Part shown: piece by piece, positions 32,299 to 42,342 of the stretch | Position numbering within the stretch: the stretch's first letter is position 1 | How the letters are laid out: each line of letters begins with the position of its first letter | NCBI RefSeq assembly: GCF_000003195.3 | Contig: NC_012878.2 | Coordinates: 13,013,104-13,077,103 of the forward strand | Direction: 5' to 3' | Source: Sorghum bicolor | Lineage: Eukaryota > Streptophyta > Magnoliopsida > Poales > Poaceae | DNA length: 64,000 nucleotides | Position numbers and translations under genes: made by a program | Notes under the pieces: model-generated | Seen by the model: only the letters and a program-made list of their open reading frames with translations | What the model was told of the DNA's origin: nothing | Database searches by the model: none

Positions 32299-32793
32299 GA
32301 GGACGGTCAGCCATTTCTATGTCTGTAACCATACATATATATTCTATATAAGATAAGAAATACACTAGAATAATATACTAAACTAGAAAATAAAATATAT
32401 ATTAGAGACTTATATACTACTACTAGTACTACTACAAAGTGCTAGAGTGCTCCAAAAAATAATACTATAATCTATTAAGCCAAGTAATAGACTAGAATAA
32501 TATACTAAAATATAATACTACAAAATAATACAAGAATAATATTAATATACTACAAATATACTATAATTTATAACAATTCAAAACACTACATGTATACTAG
32601 AATAATATACTAAAAACTATTACTAGAATTCATTATTATTTTTTATGTATACTATAATTTTTATGTATACTATAATGTTTATATTACTAGAACTATTACA
32701 TATACTAGCATTCATTATTATTTTTTAGTGTATATATATATACAAATCACTAAAATTGTAGAGTGCCATATATATATAAACTACGCAGTAGTG

Positions 32794-32933
<140 letters not shown>

Positions 32934-33204
32934 CGCAGTGATTATCTCGGTTTTGGATCGGCGGAGAGAGAGAGTCGTCTATACGTGTGGCCGGACGACG
33001 GCGGGCTGAAGACGCGCGGTGGTGGACGGCGGCGCGCGGCAGTAGCGCTGGCCGGAGACGGTGGTGGACGGCGGCGCCGGAGACAGTGGTGGATGGCGGC
33101 GGCGACGAGGAAGGGCTCTCTGCTCGACGAACGAACGGCGGCGGCGAAGACGAAGGGCTCTGCTCGACGAAGACGAAGAAACTGTTCAGGACGCCCACGG
33201 CTTA

Positions 33205-33475
33205 TATAGGGGCGGACCCTTTAGCACCGGTCCATGGCTGGAACCGGTGCTAAAGGGTCTTTAACACCGGCTAGTAACACGAGCCGGTGTTAAAGGGTGA
33301 CCCCTTAGCACTGGCGCGTAAAACCAGTCGGTGTTAAAGAGACCCTTTAGCACCGGTTCCAGCCACGGACCGGTGCTAAAGGGTCCTAGGCGGGCTCGGG
33401 CGGGGTCCTGAAAATTTTCAGGACCCTTTAGCACCGGTTCCCACTATGGGCCGGTGCTAAAGACCCTGTTTTTTA
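33205..33475 (-). promoter_or_regulatory. Internal array of CACTA subterminal repeats with TATA-like motif
   Basis: Four or five inverted pairs of CCTTTAGCACCGGTY...ACCGGTGCTAAAGGG occur in mid-element. On the minus strand the array is followed by CTATATAAGCC (about 33211-33201), a good TATA box, then a G+C-rich leader towards the second gene. The right terminal array at 39428-39735 has the same order: repeats, a TTTATAGG motif, a G+C-rich leader. It may act as promoter of the second gene. No CACTA terminus adjoins it. Confidence 0.7.
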
Positions 33476-33839
33476 CTTTAGGGTTTTTCAATTGTTTATA
33501 TATACAATTTATATTATAAATTGTATAGTAAATTAAATATTTTGCATAATATTTTTTAAACAGTGACATATATTGTAATTTTTTTTAATGTACACATGAA
33601 AAATTTTAACTGTATTTTTATAATTTGCAATAATTTTGTAAGAAATGTTTAGTATTTTGTTAATGCAAAAATATATTATTCCAATAAATTTACAAAAACT
33701 ATATCCAATCAACTGGAAATCTATTTTCAAGTGAAACTTTTTATTTTTGTTATTTATTACTCGGAATGCTAGTAGGGTATAGTTTTCATCAAATAAAAAA
33801 TCTATTTATCATATAAAAATATATATCTTGATGAACACA

Positions 33840-34770
33840 CCCTTTGAGCGAACCCTAGATTGTTCCAAATGGAAAAGTCATGAATACAAAGTTTGTTACA
33901 CTCATCAAGTTCTACATTTTGTCTAATGGTCAACTTTTCTTTTGGAAAAGTTTGAACCACTGAATTTTAAATTTTCAGAGAATTCATAGCCACGGAGCGG
34001 TTTCGGAACCCTAGATGGTCTCGAATGGAAAAAGTCATGAATACTAATATTGTTCCACTCATCAAAATCTACATTTCATATATAGACCATTTTTGCATTT
34101 GACAAAGTTTTGGGAAGGTATAGTTGAAAATCCACAATTGACACATATAGTTTCATATAGTTTGTGTGAGATTCAAGAATTGGTGGGTATTGTTAACTTA
34201 AACTTTCTCAAATGGAAAAGTTATGTTTATAAAAAGTTTAGATCTTGATGATATCTAACAACTTGGTATTCAAAATTTTTTCATTTTAAGTAATTTAGTT
34301 TGTCATTTGACCAAGTTTGACCAAAACCCGTCTTGGATTTTATAGAAATGTGATTAGGATTAGCTCAAAATTATCCAAATAGAAAAATGGACAATATATA
34401 AAATGTAGATCTTGAATAATCTCTAACAACTTTGTATTCAAAATTTTTTCATTTGAAGTCATCAAATGGGCCATTTGATCAAGTTTGACCAAAGTCAAAG
34501 AATTGGTTTTTACAAAAACACCCTTTGACCGAACCCTAGATTGTCCCAAATGGAAAAGTCATGAATACAAAGTTTGTTACACTCATCAAGTTCTACATTT
34601 TGTCTAATGGTCAACTTTTCTTTTGGAAAAGTTTGAAATACTAAATTTTAAATTTTCAAAGAATTCATAGCCACGCAGCGGTTTCAGAACCCTAGATGGT
34701 CTCGAATGGAAAAGTCATGAATACAAAGTTTGTTACACTCATCAAAATTCACAATTCTCAAATATAGTTT
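33840..34770. repeat. Degenerate direct repeats downstream of the TNP2 gene
   Basis: A block containing CCTAGATTGTYCCAAATGG, AAAAGTCATGAATACAAAG and TTGTTACACTCATCAAGTTC occurs at about 33845-33990 and again at about 34515-34665. Shorter related copies begin near 34005 and 34690 (CCCTAGATGGTCTCGAATGG). Between them lie further variants around TCATTTGAAGTCATC. No coding sequence is seen. The block sits just beyond the stop of the transposase gene. Confidence 0.75.
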
Positions 34771-34815
34771 CATACAAAGTTTGTTACAACACATACTATT
34801 AAACATGACTTTATG

Positions 34816-37800
34816 TTAAGCCGACACAACAATGAACTTCTTCTTGACGCATGACCCTTGGTTATGATCCTGCCGTAACCATGGAGTATCCTCATTGTTT
34901 AACAGAATGCTTGGGTCTTTGTTGACTATGAAGGGCGGAATTCGATCATCCCTTTTGTAATCGCCTGACATGTCTGACTTGTCCTCAATTCCGACAATGT
35001 TTCTTTTCCCAGAAAGGACAATGTGGCGCTTTGGCTCATTGATGATTGAGTGGTCATCATTTTTTCCTCTCTTTGGTTTCGTAGACATATCTTTGACATA
35101 GAACACCTCACTCACGTCTGCAGCAAGGACGAATCGTTTGTCTTTGAACCCACTATTGTTAAGGTCCACGGTTGTCATCCCATACTCCTTGTCGATTGTT
35201 ACCCCACCTCCGGTCATCTTCACCCATTGGCACCGGAACAAAGGAACTTTAAAATTAGCTGCATAGACTAGTTCCCATATGTCTTCTATGCGTCCATAAT
35301 ATGTTTGTCTGTTCCCATTTGGATCCGTGGCATCCACGCGTACACCACTATTTTGGTTGGTGCTCCTTTTATCTTGGCCAAGTGTGTAAAATGTGTTACC
35401 ATTTATCTCGTACCCTTTGTACGTGATGACATGCCATGATGGTTGCCTGGCCAACAAATAAAGCTGCTCATCAATGTTTTCATCACCTTGACATTTTTTG
35501 CGCAACCAATCGCCAAAAGTTTCCATGTGCTGACGCATTATCCAAGCTTCATTCTTCCCGGGCCACTGGGACCGTAGGAAATCTTTGTGTACCTCAACAT
35601 ATGGTTCCACCAATGAGGAGTTCTGGAGAACTATGTAGTGTGCTTTATTGAAGTAATCGTCGCCCGTACCAATATATGTTTTCTTCCCAAGTGTTCCCTT
35701 TCCGCTGAGTCTGCCCTTGTGTCGAGATTCAGGAATGCCAATTGGGTCAAGGTCTGGAATAAAGTCAACACAGAACTCTATGACCTCCTCTGTTCCGTAG
35801 CCCTTGGCAATGCTTCCTTCTGTCCGAGAATGACTATGGACATATTTCTTTAGGACACCCATGAATCTCTCGAAGGGGAACATGTTGTGTAGGAACACAG
35901 GACCGAGAATACGAATATTTTTGATCAGATGAATTAGGAGGTGTGTCATGATATCGAAGAAGGATGGAGGGAACACCAACTCAAAGCTGACGAGACATTG
36001 AACGACATCATTCTGCAGAGTAGCTAGTTGCTCTGGATTGATTGCCTTCTGAGAAATTGCATTGAGGAATGCACATAGCTTTACGGTGGCTAGACATACG
36101 TGTGGAGGTAAAATTCCTCTTAAAACCATCGGCAACAATTGCATCATTAGAACGTGATAGTCATGGGACTTCAAGTTCGGAAATTTCTTCTCTGGCACAT
36201 TAATTATTCCCTTGATATTGGAGGAGAATCCAGATGGGACCTTGATGCTGCTAAGACATTCAAACATGCTTTCCTTCTCTTCTTTGCTCAGAGTGTAGCT
36301 AGCAGGGCTTAAGTAATGGCGTCCATCATCTGTCTTTTCTGGATGCAGGTTGTCTCGTTCTTTCATGCGCTGCAAGTCTTGTCGTGCTTCAAGTGAATCC
36401 TTGGACTTCTCGTAGACTCCCATGAATCCGAGCAAGTTCACACAAAGATTCTTTGTCAGATGCATCACGTCAATCGCGTTGCGGACCTCTAGGACATTCC
36501 AGTAAGGTAGCTCCCAAAATATGGATTTCTTCTTCCACATGGGTACGTGTCCCTTAGCATCCTTGGGAATAGGTTCGCTGCCTCGTCCCTTTCCAAATAC
36601 CACTTTTATATCCTTGACCATTTCGAGTACATCATCCCCGGTTCGATTGAGAGGTTTGGTCCGGTGGTCTGCCTTGCCTTTAAAATGCTTGCCTTTCTTT
36701 CGTACTGGGTGGTTCACAGGAAGAAACCGACGGTGGCCAAGGTACACGACCTTTCGACATTTTTTCAAAAATTCACAGTCAAGGTCTTCATAACAATGTG
36801 TGCATGCATTATATCCCTTGTTTGACTGGCCTGAAAGATTACTCAGAGCTGGCCAATCATTGATTGTTACAAACAGCAATGCTCGCAGGTCAAAGTGCTC
36901 TTGTTTGTACTCATCCCACACGCGAACTCCTGGTTTGCTCCATAAAAGTTGAAGTTCCTCAACTAATGGCCTTAGGTAGACATCTATGTCATTGCCAGGT
37001 TGCTTCGGTCCTTGGATAAGCACGGGCATCATAATAAACTTCCGCTTCATACATAGCCATGGAGGAAGGTTGTAGATACATAGAGTAACTGGCCAAGTGT
37101 TGTGACTACTGCTCTGCTCGCCGAAAGGATTCATACCATCTCTACTTAAGGCAAACCGCAAGTTCANNNNNNNNNNNNNNNNNNNNNNNNNNNNNNNNNN
37201 NNNNNNNNNNNNNNNNNNNNNNNNNNNNNNNNNNNNNNNNNNNNNNNNNNNNNNNNNNNNNNNNNNTTTCTTCTTATGAGTTCTTCACCCTCGACATCGC
37301 CAGGATCATCTCGTCTAATCTTATACCGTGATGCCTTACATACTGGACATGCATCCAAATTCTCGTATTCCTCCCCACGGTAGAGGATGCAGTCATTAGT
37401 ACATGCGTGTATCTTCTGGATTTCTAATCCCAAAGGGCAGACAACTTGTTTTGCTTTATACGTAGTGGTGGGCAATTCGTTCCCTTTCGGAAGCATTTTT
37501 TCTATGATCTTCAATAACTGCCCAAATGCCTTGTCAGATGTACCATTCTTTGCCTTCCATTGCAGCAATTCCAGTGTGGTACCCAGCTTTTTTTGCCCCT
37601 CTTCAGCGGTGGGATATAGCGATTTCATGTGGTCCTCTAGCATGCGCTCGAACTTGGCTTTCTCTTTATCACTTTTACATTCTCTTTGTGCATCACGGAT
37701 GGCATCACCAAAAGCATCATCGCCCCGATCATCTTCTGCCGCTACCTCTTCTTCATTATCTCCCCCCATTGCAACATGAGCAATAATATTGGCATGGTCC

Positions 37801-38075
37801 AATTCTTCTTCTTATTCTTCACATTCATCCATTATAATCCCGCTTTCTCCATGTTTGGTCCAACAAATATAGTTTGGTACGAAACCAGACTTTAATAAGT
37901 GCGAATGAAGAGTTCTTGAGTTAGAATATTCCGTCAAATTCTTGCACACGGCACATGGACAGCACATGAAACTGTCCCTCTTATTTGTCTCGGCCACACT
38001 TAAGAAATAATGCACGCCATTAATGAACTCTTCGGAGCGCCGATCGACATTATACATCCAATTACGTGTTACCAT
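34816..38075 (-). pseudogene. TNP2-type CACTA transposase, nearly intact
   Basis: This is the DDE-type transposase of the CACTA element, acting on its own ends. The ATG at 38075 opens a transposase-associated domain (WMYNVDRRSEEFINGV, then a Cys-rich CCPCAVCKNL). An in-frame TAA at 37814-37812 interrupts an acidic stretch, after which the same frame continues. Gap 37167-37266 removes the start of the Transposase_21 domain. From 37161 an open frame of 781 codons carries the rest of that domain (FALSRDGMNPFG, AIDVMHLTKNLCVNLL), a DUF4218-like part (ERFMGVLKKYVHSHSRTEG) and a DUF4216-like part (LVYAANFKVPLFRCQWV), ending at 34816. The gap probably hides more than 100 bp. A single nonsense codon is the only visible lesion. 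Confidence 0.88.
37167..37266. other. Assembly gap (100 N) inside TNP2
   Basis: One hundred N, a placeholder of unknown true size. It falls within the Transposase_21 domain. Confidence 0.99.
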
Positions 38076-38211
38076 CTGCATTAAATATAACATATATATT
38101 ATGAAAACCATGCACACATATAGTTTCTCATCTTGTTGCACAACATGTCTAAGATACATAGTTGATTAATTCAGGAAAGCTTGGCTACAACAAATACAAT
38201 TGCAACTAGCA

Positions 38212-38691
38212 CTAAAAAACCAAAACTAAAATGCACTTAAGCAACATAATTAGTTCGTGTCCGATCCCAACTATAATAGATAGATCATTCGCTTGATCAA
38301 CATCATTGAACTCCTTTCGTCGGCTCACTGCCTCACCACCTTCAGCCTCAACCAGCTGTGCAAAAGATTTCTTAATGTGTTCAATGTATTCTTCCTCCCA
38401 GTACCAACCTTACATCTGCCGGTACCGTCCCACTGAAATTAAAAGAGAGAATCAAAAGTTTAATTAATATCATTTAAAAAAATATGCACATATATAAGCA
38501 AATGTCTGGAAATAATTCATATTACGATCCGGACACTTGTAGAATATACGACCCTTGTTTACTCCCTCTTTCGACACTTTGTACTCCATCACAATCTTCT
38601 GCCCACACTTGCCACAAGTAATGAGAGGGAGTTCCGGCCGGTATCGCTTTTGAACCCGTTGAGAGACCGAAGACCCGGTCACGGTTGCCAT
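38212..38691 (-). pseudogene. GRF-type zinc-finger gene inside the CACTA element
   Basis: Exon 1 starts at the ATG at 38691 and encodes MATVTGSSVSQR, then CGKCGQKIVMEYKVSKEG and IFYKCPDR. This is the Cys-x2-Cys...Cys pattern of the GRF zinc finger, a nucleic-acid-binding module in some DNA repair proteins and many plant element-borne ORFs. A GT donor follows PD. The second part, after an acceptor near 38435, reads GRCK and then, after a one-base shift, WYWEEEYIEHIKKSFAQLVE, ending at the stop 38214-38212. The shift suggests decay. It lies upstream of TNP2 on the same strand and may share its promoter. Confidence 0.6.
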
Positions 38692-38974
38692 CTACTATCC
38701 ATACTTAATTTTTAAACAATTATAAATTCCACATTTACTAGTAAACATGTATGATTAAAGAAGAACCTAATAATATCCTTTATTTGTCTAGTTACTTCAA
38801 CAAATCTTCTAAATTATACAATGGACATTATGTAGTAATAAAAATAAATCAAGTGATATTAACAAACCAATTAATTTGAACTATCCTACTTTCTAAGATC
38901 ATAAAAAGATACTATAATTCATTCTTGCAAACTACATTAATACTAGGTCAACCATGAAATATGATATAGAGAAG

Positions 38975-38977
<3 letters not shown>

Positions 38978-39001
<24 letters not shown>
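38978..39001. repeat. Short (TA)n run
   Basis: About 24 bp of TA dinucleotides upstream of the GRF gene; simple sequence. Confidence 0.9.
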
Positions 39002-39005
<4 letters not shown>

Positions 39006-39073
39006 ATGAGACTGAGTCACAGTGTCGATGTGGGCTAGAGCTGATGAGGACGTCACCATCCCAAGCCAACATG

Positions 39074-39173
39074 NNNNNNNNNNNNNNNNNNNNNNNNNNN
39101 NNNNNNNNNNNNNNNNNNNNNNNNNNNNNNNNNNNNNNNNNNNNNNNNNNNNNNNNNNNNNNNNNNNNNNNNN
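39074..39173. other. Assembly gap (100 N)
   Basis: One hundred N of unknown real length, within the 5' part of the CACTA element. Confidence 0.99.
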
Positions 39174-39427
39174 ATGTGATGATTCAAATAACAAAGTGGA
39201 TTTGAGCTAAAAATGATGAGAACATCACAAGCCAAAAACAACATGAAAAAGACAAGAAATGCTGAAGTTAGTCACCTCCAAGCACGAAGAGACGATGACG
39301 GAGTCGAAGAAGATCAACGATGGGCGTCGGAAATGAAGAACAAGCAAGAAGAAGCTCCAAGAATAACAATGGTGCTCTCGGTTTCAAATGGGCAGAGGGG
39401 AGGAGGGGGCGGGCCTATAAACCGGAG

Positions 39428-39735
39428 CTTTAGCACCGGTTCAGGGCAAAAACCGGTGCTAAAGGGTCACCCTTTAGCACCGATTTGTGTGCCAAATCGG
39501 TGCTAAAGGCTTTGCCTCGGCCCGTGGCACTGGCCGGTGCTAAAGGGATCCCTTTAGCATCGGTTGGTAACACGAACCGGTGCTAAAGGGTCCCTACCCC
39601 GACAGGCTCTGTCAGGAGCAGGTGGGCAGGACCCTTTAGCACCGGTTCGTGTTACGAACCGGTGTTAAAGGGGCCTTTAACCCCGGGCCGCAAAAAGGCC
39701 GAGGTTTTTGGCCATTTTGGGCATCGACCAATGCC
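39428..39735. repeat. Right subterminal repeats of the CACTA element
   Basis: At least five inverted pairs of CCTTTAGCACCGGTT...AACCGGTGCTAAAGGG stand just inside the terminus at 39751. On the minus strand they are followed by a TTTATAGG motif (near 39418) and a G+C-rich leader, so the array doubles as the likely promoter of the first genes. Confidence 0.9.
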
Positions 39736-39754
39736 TCATTCTGCAGTAGTGTAG

Positions 39755-42342
39755 AGGACCATGGTGATGGTGAGGATGACCACAAAGTGATCAAGTGTTC
39801 AACTTAGAAAAGAAGAAAGAAAAAAATAAAAAGCCTATGGAGATCAAGGCAAAGATATAAATAGGTTTTTAGTTTTGGTGATAAAGACACCATAGAGGGT
39901 GTGATCACATTTAGGATCGATAGCCGTACTATAAAAAGAGGAACGCTTTGGCTAAGTGGTCTATTGAGTGCTACTAGGTGATATTGATCATGTGCATGCA
40001 TTTAGAATCTACTGTGCTAACATTAATCCTTGAAAATATTTGTGAAAATATGCTAACATACGTGCACAAGGTGGTACACTTGGTGGTTAGCACTTTTGAG
40101 CAAGGGTTGAAGAGATAGAGAAGAGTGGAGATTCTCTCTCCCTCCTGCTGAGCTTACGAGGCAGGATTTTGTGAAGTCGTGGGAGTATTTCTCACTGACA
40201 AACACACACCGAACACTACATAGTGCAACATCAGACATTGGGCCAGGGTCCAGTGCATGCTGGGCGCTTTGGCTCAGTGTAGTGCGGTGCATCGGCGCGT
40301 CTAATGCTCTGTTAGGGTTGAGTACCGGATGCAAGCTCGACAATGTTTAGCATCTAGTGTGCAGTGACATCAGCAGTGTCGTGAGCGAGGAAAACATCGT
40401 GGTGCATGCACCGGACGTTGGCTACGTCTGGTGGCACCCCATCTAATGTGTCTGTTGGACGTTTTCACGGTTTAAGACCTCTCTAAGTTACATCAGACGC
40501 TGGAGGCTCAACTTTTGGTGGTTTTCGTTTAGCGTCCGTTGGCTTTGCGAGTGCAACACTGACTAACTTCATGATGTTGGAGATTATTGACGTGCCAGAT
40601 TTAAATGTGGACACGTGGCATGCATCCGAGGATCGTCATGGTAGCACCAGACGATAGCCATCTGATGTATTTGCACCGGAGCGTTCGGTGCCCACGATAG
40701 AGGCTGGATTGAGAGCCTAACGGCTCTATTCTTTTAGGACCCTTATAAATATGTGGCAGGGCCGTCCCAGGGCATGTGCAGGATGAGCGACCGTATAGGG
40801 CCTCTAATTCTCAGGGGGCTCCAAATATAAAGTATATATACTATATACGTATTCTAGATAAGCATGTACTGCTTTGGCCTTTGGCCCTTTAGCAAAGCGG
40901 TGTGCACAACAATAGCCAAAAGAAATATCTTGTTGGCCGGCCGCTGGACTAGACATCATTCATTTTCAGTTGGCAATTGTCGATCCCAAACTGAAAATAA
41001 GATCGCAAAGCAGTATACGTCTCCTCTTCTACCGTCGCCGCCATCACCTGATACCCTATCGGCCGCCGGCATGAGCACCATATCGCGATCTGATCGCGAG
41101 TGACCAAGCGTGACAAATTGACGGCAATAGCGAGGCACTAAGGCCCTGAAGGTTTTTTTTTTTCAATTCATTCATAATTACAACACCAAGCCGTGAACCA
41201 TAATAAGTAGTGGGTCAATCTCTAAATTTTGTTCTTTTGATCTAGACACCTACTAGAATAGCGTTCAAGATTGAAACCATGTATTCTGTAAATTGTTCTA
41301 GAAAATTTGAATCGAGTTGGCAAAAGCGTAAGAAAAACAAAGACCAGAGGAATTAGTCCAATCACAGAAAGGAGCTATAGATAGGTTTGTTACAAAACGG
41401 TCACAAGTGTCATCTGATAATCCGACACCTGACCAAGGGTAAGCAATTGACAATATGTTGATAATAATCCTATAGATCCTCTAGAAAATAATATTGAAGT
41501 TGAGGAAGCTCTCCCCGACAACACAAATATAGACAATAACAGTGAGGACTTGAATCCTTCTTCAGATGCTGGTAATTTTTTCAGTTTGATATATTTGATC
41601 CAAGATATTATAGGCCTCCTTTTTGTAGTTTCGTACAAGGCCTCTAGTTTCCCTGGGACGGCCCTGTATGTGGTGGCCGACTCTTGGGTGTCTTACTTGG
41701 CACTTTGACATACTTGATATCCTTGTGAGCATAAGCAAACATCTCTCAGTCATCTCCTTCATAGATTCACTATCTTTGTGAGATTGAGAGTGTTCCAAGT
41801 GCATTTTTATGAGTAATTACATCTAGTGGCACTTGGAGATCGTTGTGGCTACGGAGTTCTTGTTACTTTTGGTGGTCATTGCTGCCACTTAGATGGCTTG
41901 GAGTAGTGGTGGAGGTCCGACACGTGTTGGTGATTGTTTGTGGCCTGCTCAGGTGATCTTGTGAGGGGTTCTTGTGCCTTTCCCGACGAAGCGCCAACAA
42001 CTCTAGTGGATTGCTTGTGTCATTGAGCTACCTCACTTGTGGATAGGTTCTCGCAGTGTCCCACATAAGGATGAGGTTCGTGCTACACCTCTTAGCTGCC
42101 GAACCACCAAATGTTGGTTGACACGAGGACTAGTGTGCCGGCAAGTACATGAACCTCAGGAGAAAAATCATGTGTGCCAATTGTGATTGATTGGCATTCT
42201 CCTAATAACTGATTGGTTCATATCTTGGTGATTAGTTTATCCCCTACGTAGTAGTATAGAGATTACATCCTTTCTATTTATATTCCCGTAAAGTAGTGTA
42301 ATTAGCTTTAGTTGCTAGTTTCGTCTTGTGTAGCTTAGTTCA
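39755..42342 (+). mobile_element. Sirevirus-type LTR remnant
   Basis: The region resembles the long LTR of Sirevirus copia elements: a TTTTAGTTTTGGTGATAAAG start-like motif near 39867; a middle rich in CACCGGACG/CGTCCGGTG-like words; a TATA motif CCTTATAAATATG (about 40741-40753); and a downstream part with CAACAACTCTAGTGGATTGC. It passes into internal-like sequence by about 42100-42340. It is split by a hAT element at 40757-41666 and cut at 42342 by a gypsy element. No coding remnant is seen. The LTR limits are not defined. Confidence 0.55.
40757..41666 (+). mobile_element. hAT-type deletion derivative
   Basis: Inverted ends CAGGGCCGTCCCAGGG (40757) and CCCTGGGACGGCCCTG (to 41666) are flanked by TATGTGG (40750-40756 and 41667-41673), close to the 8-bp duplication of hAT elements. 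The interior keeps a short N-terminal transposase-like remnant (charged stretch near 41290-41340, acidic stretch near 41490-41560, then a Phe-Asp-rich piece near 41580). The catalytic part is missing, so it is non-autonomous. It sits at the TATA region of the surrounding LTR. Confidence 0.75.

Noticed and set aside
37526..37895. Plus-strand frames over the TNP2 N-terminal region
   Set aside because: Antisense to a domain-bearing transposase frame; no similarity of their own.
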